A stretch of DNA of 64,000 nucleotides. Origin: Piscinibacter lacus. GTDB taxonomy: Bacteria > Pseudomonadota > Gammaproteobacteria > Burkholderiales > Burkholderiaceae_C. A program made the position numbers and the translations under genes. The stretch lies in assembly GCF_016735685.1 (NCBI RefSeq), contig NZ_JAERRA010000001.1, positions 372,001 to 436,000 on the forward strand. The letters are read 5' to 3'. The notes under the pieces were generated by a model. The model made no database searches. It was not told the DNA's origin and worked only from the letters and a program-made list of their open reading frames with translations. Below, one piece after another: positions 54,158-63,470 of the stretch; the first letter of the stretch is position 1, and every line of letters begins with the position of its first letter.

Positions 54158-54492
54158 GAGAGGATCCCCCGGAGGAGACCGTTGGGCCCGTGGGGCTGGC
54201 GCGTGCTGCCCGCGGCCCCGGCATCGTGGGAACGACCGTGCTTCGACGGTTGGGCCGGAGGGGGCGGAACGCGCTGCCCGGTTCGAGATCCAGCGTCGCG
54301 GGACGCCAGCGTGTGACAGCACGGCGCGAATGGTGAGAGCATCGGAACCCGGGGCGTCTTCCCCCGAAAGAGTGGTGCGCACGAAAGTGCGGCCGACGTC
54401 CGCTCAGGGCGGCGGCCGATACCCGGGATTGAGCCCGTCCTCACCCCCATACTGTGGAATCGCTGCGCAGGCCGCCCCGCGACACTGCGGCC

Positions 54493-54705
54493 ATGCCTTC
54501 CGACCTGCGCCGCTCCCTCGTCCGGCCCGCCCGGCCCCTGGCCTGGTGGCGTCGGTGGTGGCCTCAGGGCTGGCCCCGTCGGGGCGGCCCGTCGAAGACT
54601 GAGCCGGATCCGGCCGACCTCGGCATCTGCCTGGGGCTGGAGCTGAGCCTCGCCTCCCGGGGTGCCGAGCCCACCCCTCCGTCCAAGACGCGCGTGGCGA
54701 CTTGA
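54493..54705 (+). CDS. Doubtful small hypothetical protein
   Basis: 70 residues, starting MPSDLRRSLVRPARPLAWWR, rich in Arg, Pro and Trp at the N-terminus, then PADLGICLGLELSLA. No ribosome site, no recognised family. It lies alone in the 617-base region between the LysR and TetR genes. It may be a chance frame in GC-rich DNA. Confidence 0.3.
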   Translation: MPSDLRRSLVRPARPLAWWRRWWPQGWPRRGGPSKTEPDPADLGICLGLELSLASRGAEPTPPSKTRVAT

Positions 54706-54717
54706 CGTTCGCGGTGG

Positions 54718-54750
54718 AGACGGTGCGTCTGCCTGAGCGACGCGCCGTCT
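54718..54750. promoter_or_regulatory. Probable TetR operator, autoregulatory
   Basis: AGACGGTGCGTC (54718–54729) and GACGCGCCGTCT (54739–54750) form a 12-bp inverted repeat with one mismatch and a nine-base spacer. A -10-like TACACT (54751–54756) follows at once, and the TetR ATG is at 54763, so binding would block its own promoter. Confidence 0.65.
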
Positions 54751-54762
54751 TACACTGCCGTC

Positions 54763-55374
54763 ATGGACAAACCCAGCTTTCGCGAACGGGTGCTGGTGGC
54801 CCGCGAACAGGCCATCGTCGAAGCCGCCAACCGCCTCCTGGCTGAAAAAGGCTTCGACCTGATGACCGTCGACGAGGTCGCGGCCCAGGTCGGCATCGCC
54901 AAGGCCAGCCTCTACAAGCACTTCAGCTCCAAGGAATCCCTGGCCGCTGCGGCCATGGTGAGGTTGATGGACCGGGCCCTGGCCTTCGTGGCCGAGCGCG
55001 AGGCCCTGGAGCCGCCACCCGCGCCGCTCGACCAGCTCAAGGCCGTGGCCCGCTGGAGCATGGAGGTGCAGATGGCCGGCGAGATGCCGAGCCTGCCGGC
55101 GCAGAACTCCAGCCTGCGTGCCGAACTGACCGGCCGGGCCGATTACCTCGACCGCCTCTTCGAGCTGAGCGACCGCATCGGCGCCTGGGTCGAGGCCGCC
55201 CAGGCGGCCGGCGCGCTCAACCCCAAGCTGCCGCCCGAGGTGGTGCTCTACACCGTCTACGCGCGGGCCTGCGACCCGGTGCTGGCCGTGCTGCGCCAGG
55301 CCGGCAGCGCCAGCCCCGAGCAGATCATCGACTGGGTGCTGGGCAGTTGCTTCGACGGCCTGGCCGCGCGCTGA
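54763..55374 (+). CDS. TetR-family transcriptional regulator
   Basis: 203 residues. The N-terminal HTH has IVEAANRLLAEKGFDLMTVD and EVAAQVGIAKASLYKHFSSK. The C-terminal ligand domain (about 80–203) is helical: WSMEVQMAGEMPSLPAQNSS and QIIDWVLGSCFDGLA. The operator-like palindrome just upstream suggests autorepression. No target enzyme gene is adjacent; the next gene is the convergent universal stress protein. The ligand is unknown. Confidence 0.92.
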   Translation: MDKPSFRERVLVAREQAIVEAANRLLAEKGFDLMTVDEVAAQVGIAKASLYKHFSSKESLAAAAMVRLMDRALAFVAEREALEPPPAPLDQLKAVARWSMEVQMAGEMPSLPAQNSSLRAELTGRADYLDRLFELSDRIGAWVEAAQAAGALNPKLPPEVVLYTVYARACDPVLAVLRQAGSASPEQIIDWVLGSCFDGLAAR

Positions 55375-55389
55375 GCGCGCGGCCCTCGC

Positions 55390-55806
55390 TCAGCGCACCA
55401 GCAGCACCGGCGTCTCGCAGCCGGCGAGCACCTTGGTCGCCACCGAGCCCATCACCAGATTGCCGAGGGCCGTGTGGCCGTGCGAGCCGAGGATCAGCAG
55501 ATCCTGCTTGGCCGAGGCCTTGGCGATCAGCTCGGCGGCATGGCCGACCTTGCTCAGGAACTTGGCCTCGACGCCCTGCTTGCTCAGGAAGCTGCGGATG
55601 GGCTTGAACACCTTCTCGGCCTCTTCCTCGTAGTAGCCCTGGAGGCTGTCCTTGTCGAACAGCGATGCGGCGCGGGCCGGCACGGCCGGCACGGCGGTGA
55701 AGACGGTCAGGGCCTGGCCGCGGAGGAAGCGCTCCTCATGGGCGACCAGGTAGGCCAGCATGCGCTTGGTGGTCGGGCTGCCGTCGACGGCGATGAGGAT
55801 CTTCAT
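55390..55806 (-). CDS. Universal stress protein UspA-like
   Basis: 138 residues. KILIAVDGSPTTKRMLAYLV at the N-terminus and the ATP-binding LILGSHGHTALGNLVMGS (G-2x-G-9x-G pattern) with VLAGCETPVLLV at the C-terminus. The ATG at 55806 has AGGAG upstream; the longer frame to 55881 lacks support. It converges on the TetR gene. Usp proteins help survival in stationary phase and stress. Confidence 0.92.
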   Translation of the reverse strand: MKILIAVDGSPTTKRMLAYLVAHEERFLRGQALTVFTAVPAVPARAASLFDKDSLQGYYEEEAEKVFKPIRSFLSKQGVEAKFLSKVGHAAELIAKASAKQDLLILGSHGHTALGNLVMGSVATKVLAGCETPVLLVR

Positions 55807-55910
55807 GGAAGGGGCTCCTGAAAAAGGGGGCCGCACGGGGCGGGCTCGCGACGAGTGTTGCACGCCGGCCCGCCCGCCCATGCGGTGAAAAAAGCTCGCC
55901 GTCCGGCCAT

Positions 55911-55934
55911 GAAAAAGGGCCTCCGGAGAGGCCC
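55911..55934 (-). terminator. Intrinsic terminator of malate synthase gene
   Basis: GGGCCTC (55917–55923) pairs with GAGGCCC (55928–55934) around CGGA. On the minus strand the stem is followed by TTTTT (complement of 55912–55916). It lies about 55 bases after the malate synthase stop on that strand. Confidence 0.85.
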
Positions 55935-55987
55935 CTGGGGCATGCGGCTTCAGGCGCCCGCGGGCGCCCGGCGCGGCAGCCGGCGGA

Positions 55988-57577
55988 TCAGAAGCTGCCT
56001 TCCTCGTACAGCGGCAGGGTGAGGAATTCGGTGAACTCCTCGCTGGTGCTCATCTGTTCGAAGATCTCGGCGGCGCGGTCGACGGTGGTGCCCTCGTAGC
56101 CGGCGTCCTTGAGGCCCTGAAGCTCCTCGGCCACCATGGCGCGAACCATCACTTCGGTCACCTTGCGGCCGTCCTCCAGCACGCCCTTGGGCGAGCGGAT
56201 CCACTGCCAGACCTGGGAGCGCGAGATCTCGGCCGTCGCCGCGTCTTCCATCAGGTTGTAGATGGGCACGCAGCCATTGCCGGCCAGCCAGGAGGCCAGG
56301 TAGTAGATGCCGACGTTGATGTTCATGCGCAGGCCGGCCTCGGTGATCGGGCCTTCGGGCTTGAACTCCAGCAGGTGCTCGGCCTCGATGTGGGTGTACT
56401 TCTTCTGGCGGCTGATCTGGTTGGGCCGGTCGCCGAGCACATCGACGAACTCCTTCATCGCCACATCGACCAGGCCCGGGTGCGCGACCCAGCCGCCGTC
56501 GTAGCCGTCGTTCGCATCGCGGCGCTTGTCCTTGATGATGCCGGCCATCGCGATCTCGTTCTTCTCCGGATCGTTCTTGATCGGGATCAGCGCGCTCATG
56601 CCGCCGATGGCGGGCGCGCCGCGCTTGTGGCAGGTCTTGAGCAGCAGCAGCGCATAGGCGCGCATGAAGGGCGAGGTCATGGTGACCTGCTTGCGGTCGG
56701 CCAGGCAGAAGTCGCGGTCGTTCTTGAACTTCTTGATGCAGCTGAAGATGTAGTCCCAGCGGCCGGCGTTCAGGCCCGCGCTGTGCTCGCGCAGCTCGTA
56801 CAGGATCTCCTCCATCTCGAAGGCCGCGAGGATGGTCTCGATCAGCACGGTCGCCTTGATCGTGCCCTGCGGCAGGCCGAGGTGCTGCTGCGCCAGCACG
56901 AAGATGTCGTTCCAGAGGCGCGCCTCCAGGTGGCTCTCCATCTTCGGCAGGTAGAAGAAGGGGCCGGCGCCGCGGCCGAGCAGCTCGAAGGCGTTGTGGA
57001 AGAGGAAGAGCGCGAAGTCGAAGATGCCGCCGGAGACGCGCTGGCCGTCCACCGTCACATGCTTTTCGTCCAGGTGCCAGCCGCGCGGGCGAACTTGCAG
57101 GGTCGCCAGCTTCTCGCCGAGCTTGTAGGTCTTGCCGGCCTGGCCCAGGGTCAGGGTGCGGCGCACGGCCTTGTAGAGATTGACCTGGCCCTGGATCTGG
57201 TTGCGCCACTTCGGGGAGTTGCTGTCCTCGAAGTCGGTCATGTAGCTGTCGGCGCCCGAGTTCAGCGCATTGATGACCATCTTGGCGTCGACCGGCCCGG
57301 TGATCTCGACCCGGCGGCATTCCAGCGCCTTGGGCAGCGGGGCGATGGACCAGTCGCCTTCGCGGATGTGGCGGGTCTCGGCCAGGAAGTCCGGGCGCTC
57401 GCCGGCGTCGAGGCGCTTGGCGCGCTCGATCCGGGCGGCCAGCAGCTCCTGCCGGCGCGGCTCGAAGGCGCGGTGCAGCTTGGCGACCAGCTCCAGCGCC
57501 GGCAGGGTGAGGATGTTGTCGAAACCCGGCTCGATGGGGCCGGTGATCTGCATGCCTTGGGGCAGGGTGAGGCTCAT
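55988..57577 (-). CDS. aceB: Malate synthase A
   Basis: 529 residues, typical of malate synthase A. Marks are TDFEDSNSPKWRNQIQGQVN, RPRGWHLDEKHVTVDGQ, FFYLPKMESHLEARLWNDIF, GTIKATVLIETILAAFEMEE and FMRAYALLLLKTCHKRGAPA. The C-terminus has LRMNINVGIYYLASWLAGNG. It joins glyoxylate with acetyl-CoA to make malate in the glyoxylate shunt. Isocitrate lyase is not in the window. A terminator follows. The gene upstream on the same strand is the haloacid dehalogenase, 120 bases away. Confidence 0.97.
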   Translation of the reverse strand: MSLTLPQGMQITGPIEPGFDNILTLPALELVAKLHRAFEPRRQELLAARIERAKRLDAGERPDFLAETRHIREGDWSIAPLPKALECRRVEITGPVDAKMVINALNSGADSYMTDFEDSNSPKWRNQIQGQVNLYKAVRRTLTLGQAGKTYKLGEKLATLQVRPRGWHLDEKHVTVDGQRVSGGIFDFALFLFHNAFELLGRGAGPFFYLPKMESHLEARLWNDIFVLAQQHLGLPQGTIKATVLIETILAAFEMEEILYELREHSAGLNAGRWDYIFSCIKKFKNDRDFCLADRKQVTMTSPFMRAYALLLLKTCHKRGAPAIGGMSALIPIKNDPEKNEIAMAGIIKDKRRDANDGYDGGWVAHPGLVDVAMKEFVDVLGDRPNQISRQKKYTHIEAEHLLEFKPEGPITEAGLRMNINVGIYYLASWLAGNGCVPIYNLMEDAATAEISRSQVWQWIRSPKGVLEDGRKVTEVMVRAMVAEELQGLKDAGYEGTTVDRAAEIFEQMSTSEEFTEFLTLPLYEEGSF

Positions 57578-57697
57578 GGGAGGGCTCCTGGGGTCGGGGC
57601 GCGCGGCGGCGCGGTCGGAGAAAGCGGAAGGACCTGCACGCGGCGGTGCGGTCGCGGGGAGGGACGCTGGGGCCGGTGTTCTGCGGTGGCGGGAAGC

Positions 57698-58444
57698 TCA
57701 GGCGTCGGCCGCATCGCCGGGGTCACCGAGCAGCGGCAGCAGGTCATCGAGTCGCCGGCCTTGGTGGGTCGGCGGGGGATCCAGGGTCTCGCAAGGCAGG
57801 CCCGCGCGGTTCAGCCAGAAGCTCGTGAAGCCGAACCAGGTCGCGCCGAGCGCGTCCCAGCCATTGCTCGACACGAACAGCACCTGGCGGGCCAGCAGGT
57901 CGGGCTGGCTCTGGCGCAGCACCTCCAGCCCGTGCTGGTACACGCGCGGATCGGGTTTGTAGCAGCGCAGCGGGCCCACGCTGATCAGCGGATCGATCAG
58001 GTCGGCGATGCCGGCGCTCTTGACGGCCACGGCGATCATCGCCGGGTCGCCGTTGGAGAGGATGCCCGCCGGCAGGCCCAGCGCCCGCACCTGCTGCAGG
58101 ACGCGGCGGTTCTCGGGGTAGGCGCTGAGGTGGCGGTACTCGTTCATCAGCCGCTCCTCGGCAGCTTCGTCCAGCGCCAGGCCCAGGGCCTGGGCGGCGT
58201 AGCGCAGGGCGGCGCGGGTCAGGTCCCAGAAGGGCTGGTAGAGGCGCCCGCCTGCATCGCCCAGGCTGACCAGGCGGCTGTACTCGATCTGCTTGTCGCG
58301 CCACAGCCGGGCCAGGGCCTCGCCGCGGCCGGGGAAGCGCTGCTCGGCGCTGGCGGCCACGCTGTAGACATCGAAGAGCGTGCCGTAGGCGTCGAAGAGC
58401 ACCGCTCGCAAGGGTGTCCGAGGGTGGAGCGGCAGCTTGTCCAT
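57698..58444 (-). CDS. Haloacid dehalogenase, type II
   Basis: 248 residues. AVLFDAYGTLFDVYSVAASA carries the nucleophile Asp. LPAGILSNGDPAMIAVAV carries the Ser–Asn motif, RCYKPDPRVYQHGLEVL the Lys, and FVSSNGWDALGATWFGFTSF the terminal motif; the pattern fits L-2-haloacid dehalogenases. The ATG at 58444 fits the family length; a longer frame continues to 58630. It is divergent from a LysR gene that may regulate it. Confidence 0.93.
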   Translation of the reverse strand: MDKLPLHPRTPLRAVLFDAYGTLFDVYSVAASAEQRFPGRGEALARLWRDKQIEYSRLVSLGDAGGRLYQPFWDLTRAALRYAAQALGLALDEAAEERLMNEYRHLSAYPENRRVLQQVRALGLPAGILSNGDPAMIAVAVKSAGIADLIDPLISVGPLRCYKPDPRVYQHGLEVLRQSQPDLLARQVLFVSSNGWDALGATWFGFTSFWLNRAGLPCETLDPPPTHQGRRLDDLLPLLGDPGDAADA

Positions 58445-58641
58445 GCGGCCACTGTATGCGCAAGCCGGCGGGCGATTGATGCACCGCAGCGCGCTGCATT
58501 CCTGCGCGGCGTGCACGAATCCACCGGCCGGCGGAGGCCGTTGCGGCCCCCGCTTGCATCCCCGTCTTTCCGCTGCCTGACAGGCGCAATCACCCCCTGG
58601 CCTGCCGGCAGTCCATTGCCCTGCGACCATAATCCGCTGCC

Positions 58642-59562
58642 ATGGACCGGCTCAAGCAATTGGAGTCCTTCGTCGGCGTCGCCACCAAGGGCAGCCTGAC
58701 CCAGACCGCCGCCGAGGAGGGCGTGGCCCCCGCCGTGGTTGGCCGGCGCATCGATGCGCTGGAGGAACGCCTGGGCGTGAAGCTGCTGGTCCGCACCACG
58801 CGCCGCATCACCCTCACCCACGAGGGCAGCGCCTTCCTGGAGGACTGCCAGCGCCTGCTGGGCGAGCTGGCCAATGCCGAGGCCAGCGTCAGCGCCGGCG
58901 GCGTGAAGGCCAGCGGCCACCTGCGGGTGACGGCGCCGGCCGGCTTCGGCCGCCGCCATGTGGCGCCGCTGGTGCCGCGCTTTGCCGAGCTGCATCCCGA
59001 CGTGACCGTCTCGCTGAACCTGGCCGACCGCATCGTCGACATCGTCCACGAGCGCTACGACTGCGCGGTGCGGGTCGGCGACCTGCCCGATTCCAGCTTG
59101 GTTAGCGTACGCCTGGCCGACAACCGGCGCGTCTGCGTCGCCACCCCGGGCTACCTCCAGCGCCACGGCCGGCCGCAGCAGCCCGAGGACCTGGCCCGCC
59201 ACGACTGCCTGACGCTGACCTCCGAGGCCAGCCAGATCCGCGGCTGGGCCTTCACCGTCGATGGCGAGGTCGTGCGCCTCAAGCCCAGTGGCCGGCTGGA
59301 TTGCTCCGACGGCCAGGTGCTGCACGACTGGTGCCTGGAAGGCCGCGGCATCGCCTGGCGCAGCCGCTGGGAAGTCGAGGCCGACCTGGCCGCCGGCACG
59401 CTGCAAAGCCTGCTCGACGACTATGCCGCGCCGCCCAGCGGCATCTACGCCGTCTTCCCGCAGCGCAAGCACCTGCCGCTGCGGGTGCGGCTGTGGATCG
59501 ACTACCTCAAGCACAGCTACGGCGACCCGGCCTACTGGTCCGCGGCCAAGGCGCGCGGCTGA
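58642..59562 (+). CDS. LysR-family transcriptional regulator
   Basis: 306 residues. The N-terminal HTH has QLESFVGVATKGSLTQTAAE and VVGRRIDALEERLGVKLLVR. The effector domain starts with ASGHLRVTAPAGFGRRHVAP. A CATAAT hexamer (58628–58633) lies eight bases before the ATG, suggesting a near-leaderless transcript. It is divergent from the haloacid dehalogenase gene across about 200 bases. Confidence 0.93.
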   Translation: MDRLKQLESFVGVATKGSLTQTAAEEGVAPAVVGRRIDALEERLGVKLLVRTTRRITLTHEGSAFLEDCQRLLGELANAEASVSAGGVKASGHLRVTAPAGFGRRHVAPLVPRFAELHPDVTVSLNLADRIVDIVHERYDCAVRVGDLPDSSLVSVRLADNRRVCVATPGYLQRHGRPQQPEDLARHDCLTLTSEASQIRGWAFTVDGEVVRLKPSGRLDCSDGQVLHDWCLEGRGIAWRSRWEVEADLAAGTLQSLLDDYAAPPSGIYAVFPQRKHLPLRVRLWIDYLKHSYGDPAYWSAAKARG

Positions 59563-59580
59563 GGCTGCGCCCTTCCCGGG

Positions 59581-60927
59581 CTAGAGGATGCGCCGCGGGT
59601 GCGCCAGCGCCTCGTGCGCGGCGTGAAGGCGCCGCACCAGCACGCGGATGAAGGCCTGGTCCATCTGCTGCCGGGTGCCCGCGCCCAGGCTGGCGAGGCG
59701 GGCCGGGCTGAAGCCCAGGGTCGTCGTCGGCGCGGTGCAGACGATGTCGGCCTGGTGCCGCTTCAGGGCCGGGCTGGGCGCCAGGTAGGCCATCTCGCCC
59801 ACCGAGGTGCCGGCGCCGAGCCGGGCGACGCAGCGGCCGTCGCGATGCACCTCGACCTCGCCGCGGGCAATGATGTGGAAGGCGTCGCCCGTCTCGCCGG
59901 CCCGGTGCAGCAGGGTGCCGGCCGGGTGCTGGGCCCAGTCGCCGCGGCGCACCAGCTCCCAGCGTTCGACCTCGCCGAAGCCGGCGAAGAACTCCAGCTC
60001 GCCGAGCAGGCGGAAGCGTTCGGAATCCAGCAGCTCCTGCGGCCCGGGCCGCGGCACCTGCCGGTCGGCGAGCAGGGCCGACAGCGCGGCCGCGAAGGCC
60101 TCGCCGTCGGCCGGCCGCCCGGCGGGCGACTTGCTCAGCGCGCCCCGCACCACCGCCTCCAGCGCCGGGCTGACGCCGGGCCGCAGCGGCGCCAGCGGCG
60201 GCGGCGGGCGGTCGAGGATCTGCGCGATCAGCGCCGCCTCGCTCGGCGCCTCGAAGGGCGGCCGGCCGGCGATCAACTGGTAGAGCACGATGCCCAGGGC
60301 ATAAAGGTCGCTGCGGCCATCGAGGGTGCCGCCCTCGACCTGCTCGGGCGACATGGTCCGCAGCGAACCGACCCGCGCGACCTGGGTGCAATCGGCCCGC
60401 AGGTTCAGCACGCTGCCGAAGTCGCCGAGCTTCACCCGCGCGATGCCGCCGGCCGCATCGCGCTCGACCAGCAGATTGGCCGCCTTCACGTCGCGGTGCA
60501 CCAGGCCCTGGCGCGCGACCTGGGCCAGTGCCAGGGCGAGCTGGATGCCGATCTCGACGATGCGGTCCAGCGGCAGCAGGGCATCGGGCCGGGTGTGCGG
60601 CCGCAGCGTGCCGCCATGCACCGGCTCCATCACCAGATAGGGCCCGGCCGGGTCGTCGGCCGCGTCGTAGAGCGTGACCAGGTTGGGATGCTGCAAGCGG
60701 CCGATCAACGCAGCCTCGGCGGCGAAGAAGCGCTCGCGCAGGCGGCTGGCTTGCTGGTCGGTCGGATCCTGCGGCGGCAGGCGCTTGATCGCCACCGGCC
60801 GGTCGAGGAAGTCGTCGTGGCCGAGGAAGACCTCGCTGCTCGCGCCCGCCCCCAGCCTGGACAGCACGCGATAGCGGCCGATGCGCGAGGGCAGCGGGGG
60901 CTCGGTCGGTCCAGGCGCGGCAGGCAT
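59581..60927 (-). CDS. Ser/Thr protein kinase fused to a cyclic-nucleotide-binding domain
   Basis: 448 residues. The kinase domain (about 15–290) has the Gly loop LGAGASSEVFLG, Lys48 (PVAIKRL), catalytic HRD at 144–146 (LVHRDVKAANLL), DFG at 169–171, and a SPEQVEGGTLDGRSDLYALG segment. The C-terminal part (about 320–430) is a cNMP-binding beta-roll: LEFFAGFGEVERWELVRRGD, IIARGEVEVHRDGRCVARLG and GTSVGEMAYLAPSPALKR. This architecture suggests a kinase tuned by a cyclic nucleotide. The ATG at 60927 is about 120 bases from the divergent argS. The long frame on this strand that continues through argS is not coding. Confidence 0.9.
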   Translation of the reverse strand: MPAAPGPTEPPLPSRIGRYRVLSRLGAGASSEVFLGHDDFLDRPVAIKRLPPQDPTDQQASRLRERFFAAEAALIGRLQHPNLVTLYDAADDPAGPYLVMEPVHGGTLRPHTRPDALLPLDRIVEIGIQLALALAQVARQGLVHRDVKAANLLVERDAAGGIARVKLGDFGSVLNLRADCTQVARVGSLRTMSPEQVEGGTLDGRSDLYALGIVLYQLIAGRPPFEAPSEAALIAQILDRPPPPLAPLRPGVSPALEAVVRGALSKSPAGRPADGEAFAAALSALLADRQVPRPGPQELLDSERFRLLGELEFFAGFGEVERWELVRRGDWAQHPAGTLLHRAGETGDAFHIIARGEVEVHRDGRCVARLGAGTSVGEMAYLAPSPALKRHQADIVCTAPTTTLGFSPARLASLGAGTRQQMDQAFIRVLVRRLHAAHEALAHPRRIL

Positions 60928-61047
60928 GCCGGCTTTGTAGCGCGGCCGGCGCGGCGGCGGTCGGCCGATCAGGGGGCGGACCGCCGCCCTGTCCCCCGCC
61001 CGCCCGGCCCGGCCGCTGCAGCAGGGGGGGGCACCTAGAATCTTGAG

Positions 61048-62757
61048 ATGACCCGCATCCAACAGGCGCTCGACCAGGCCCTGGCCGCCGCCCTCGACCA
61101 TGTGTCCCCCGGCCACGGCCTGAGCCCCGCTTTCGAAAAGCCCAAGCAGGCCGCCCATGGCGACTTGGCCGTGACGGTGGCCATGCAGCTCGCCCGTCCG
61201 CTCAAGAAGAACCCGCGCGAGCTGGCCACCGCCCTGGTCGAAGCGCTGCAAGCCCAGCCGGCCGTGGCCGAATGGGTCGAGGCGCTGGAGATCGCCGGCC
61301 CCGGCTTCATCAACCTGCGGCTCAAGGCCGCTGCGCGCCAGGCCGTGGTCGGCGAGGTGCTGGCCGCCGGCCAGGCCTTCGGCTGCGCCCCGGCCGGGGC
61401 GGGCCGCGTGCTGGTCGAGTTCGTCTCGGCCAACCCCACCGGCCCGCTGCATGTGGGCCACGGCCGCCAGGCCGCACTGGGCGATGCGCTGTGCAATCTG
61501 TACGCCAGCCAGGGCTGGCAGGTGCAGCGCGAGTTCTATTACAACGACGCGGGCGTGCAGATCGCGACGCTGGCGATCTCCACCCAGGCCCGCATCCAGG
61601 GCCTGAAGCCCGGCGACGCCGACTGGCCGGAGAACGCCTACAACGGCGACTACATCGCCGACATCGCCGCCGACTTCCTCGCGAAGAAGACCGTCACCGC
61701 CGACGACCGCGCCTTCACCGCCAGCGGCGACCCGGCCGACCTGGACGGCATCCGCCAGTTCGCCGTGGCCTACCTGCGCCATGAGCAGGACCTGGACCTG
61801 CAGGCCTTCGGCGTGCGCTTCGACCACTACTTCCTCGAATCCAGCCTCTACAGCGGCGGCAAGGTCGAGGCGACGGTGCAGCGCCTGATCGAGGCCGGCA
61901 AGACCTACGAGCAGGACGGCGCGCTCTGGCTGCGCTCGACCGACTACGGCGACGACAAGGACCGGGTGATGCGCAAGTCCGGCACCGAGGCCCTGCCGCC
62001 CGGCGCCAGCCCCTACACCTACTTCGTGCCCGACGTGGCCTACCACCTGGAGAAGTGGGGCCGCGGCTTCGACAAGGCCGTCAACATCCAGGGCAGCGAC
62101 CACCACGGCACCATCGCCCGCGTCCGCGCCGGCCTGCAGGCGGCCGGCGCCGGCATCCCGCCGGGCTGGCCCGATTACGTGCTGCACAAGATGGTCACCG
62201 TGATGAAGGGCGGCGAGGAGGTCAAGATCTCCAAGCGCGCCGGCAGCTACGTGACCCTGCGCGACCTCATCGACTGGACCAGCCGCGATGCGGTGCGCTT
62301 CTTCCTGATCAGCCGCAAGGCCGACACCGAGTTCGTCTTCGACGTCGACCTGGCCCTGCAGGCCAATGACGAGAACCCGGTCTTCTACGTGCAGTACGCG
62401 CATGCCCGCTTGCATTCGGTGCTGCGGCAGTGGGTCGAGCAGACCGGCGGCGCGCTGGCCGAGCTGCCCCAGGCCGAGCTGGCCCCGCTGACCGCGCCGA
62501 CCGAGCAGATCCTGCTGGGCAAGCTGGCCGACTTCCCCGTCATGCTGGCCGGCGCCGCCCGCGACCTGGCGCCGCATGATGTGGCCTTTTACTTGCGCGA
62601 CCTGGCCGGCGCCTTCCACAGCTATTACGCGGCCGAGCGCTTCCTCACCGAGGACCCGGCCCTGACCCGCGCCCGCATCGCCCTGCTGGCCGCCACCGCG
62701 CAGGTGCTGCGCAATGGCCTGGCCGTGCTCGGCGTCTCGGCGCCGGAGAAGATGTGA
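61048..62757 (+). CDS. argS: Arginyl-tRNA synthetase
   Basis: 569 residues, class I synthetase. Marks are [20 protein letters not shown] (HIGH at 135–138), [31 protein letters not shown] and [20 protein letters not shown] (KMSKS-like). The C-terminal anticodon-binding domain has [18 protein letters not shown] and [24 protein letters not shown] (61036–61041) ends six bases before the ATG, so the mRNA may be leaderless. The SPOR gene and dsbA follow, an order common in Burkholderiales. Confidence 0.97.
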   Translation: MTRIQQALDQALAAALDHVSPGHGLSPAFEKPKQAAHGDLAVTVAMQLARPLKKNPRELATALVEALQAQPAVAEWVEALEIAGPGFINLRLKAAARQAVVGEVLAAGQAFGCAPAGAGRVLVEFVSANPTGPLHVGHGRQAALGDALCNLYASQGWQVQREFYYNDAGVQIATLAISTQARIQGLKPGDADWPENAYNGDYIADIAADFLAKKTVTADDRAFTASGDPADLDGIRQFAVAYLRHEQDLDLQAFGVRFDHYFLESSLYSGGKVEATVQRLIEAGKTYEQDGALWLRSTDYGDDKDRVMRKSGTEALPPGASPYTYFVPDVAYHLEKWGRGFDKAVNIQGSDHHGTIARVRAGLQAAGAGIPPGWPDYVLHKMVTVMKGGEEVKISKRAGSYVTLRDLIDWTSRDAVRFFLISRKADTEFVFDVDLALQANDENPVFYVQYAHARLHSVLRQWVEQTGGALAELPQAELAPLTAPTEQILLGKLADFPVMLAGAARDLAPHDVAFYLRDLAGAFHSYYAAERFLTEDPALTRARIALLAATAQVLRNGLAVLGVSAPEKM

Positions 62758-62788
62758 GCCTGCGACCCCATCCCGGAACCCCGACCCG

Positions 62789-63418
62789 ATGAACCGCTCC
62801 CCCGCCCCCCGCCGCGCCGCCGGCCCGGCCCGTCGCCAGCGCGGCGGCTTCCTGCTCGGCTTCATCGTCGGCGGCGTGCTGGGCGTGCTGGTCGCGCTGG
62901 CTGTTGCGCTCTACGTCAACAAGGTGCCCATCCCCTTCGTCGACAAGGTGCCGCACCGCAGCGCGCAGCAGGACGCGGCCGAGGCCGAGCGCAACCGCAA
63001 CTGGGATCCGAACGGCCCGCTTTCGGGCAAGCCCGCAGTGCGGCCCCCGGGCGCGGCAAGCCCCGGCCCGGGCGTCGGGCTCGCGCCGTCGACGAGCCCG
63101 GCGGCTGCCCCGCCGGCCGCTCCGGCGCAGGCTGCCGCCTCGGCCCCGCCGGCCGTCGCGGCCGACACCGGCCCGGTCCAGTTCTTCGTGCAGGTCGGCG
63201 CCTTCGCCAAGCCCGAGGACGCCGAGCAGCAGCGCGCCAAGCTGGCCATCCTTGGCTACGAAGCCCGCGTCAGTGCGCGCGACCAGGCGGGCCGCACCAT
63301 GCACCGCGTGCGCCTGGGCCCCTTCGACCGGCGCGCCGACGCCGAGATCCGCCGTGACGGACTGGCCGAGCAGGGCTTCGAGGCGGCGCTGGTCCGCGTC
63401 CAGCCCGCCTCGCCCTGA
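62789..63418 (+). CDS. SPOR-domain membrane protein
   Basis: 209 residues. An N-terminal basic stretch and a single TM (FLLGFIVGGVLGVLVALAVA) are followed by a Pro/Ala-rich linker (about 85–135). The C-terminal SPOR domain has QFFVQVGAFAKPEDAEQQRA and HRVRLGPFDRRADAEIRRDG. SPOR domains bind denuded glycan at the septum. It lies 31 bases after argS and 52 before dsbA, probably in one operon. It resembles FtsN-like proteins in layout. Confidence 0.92.
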   Translation: MNRSPAPRRAAGPARRQRGGFLLGFIVGGVLGVLVALAVALYVNKVPIPFVDKVPHRSAQQDAAEAERNRNWDPNGPLSGKPAVRPPGAASPGPGVGLAPSTSPAAAPPAAPAQAAASAPPAVAADTGPVQFFVQVGAFAKPEDAEQQRAKLAILGYEARVSARDQAGRTMHRVRLGPFDRRADAEIRRDGLAEQGFEAALVRVQPASP

Positions 63419-63470
63419 ACTTCGCCGCACCGGCCCGCTCTACCGCCAGACCTTCCCGAGGATGTTTTCG

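Larger units (their letters stand above)
54146..54762. other. 617-base region with no confident gene
   Basis: Between the LysR and TetR genes. On the minus strand it ends in the strong terminator at 54125–54157, so a non-coding or antisense transcript is possible. It contains a GAAA-capped hairpin around 54378–54390 (CGCAC-GAAA-GTGCG). On the plus strand, a weak 70-residue ORF (54493–54705) is listed separately. At the right end are the TetR operator and promoter. Confidence 0.5.

Noticed and set aside
53021..54382. Long minus-strand extension of the mmsA frame over the LysR gene
   Set aside because: The added residues match no dehydrogenase sequence and are antisense to a well-supported LysR gene. 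The family start is at 53020.
60928..62865. Very long minus-strand frame across argS continuing the kinase gene
   Set aside because: It is the GC-rich antisense shadow of argS. The kinase family begins properly at the ATG at 60927.
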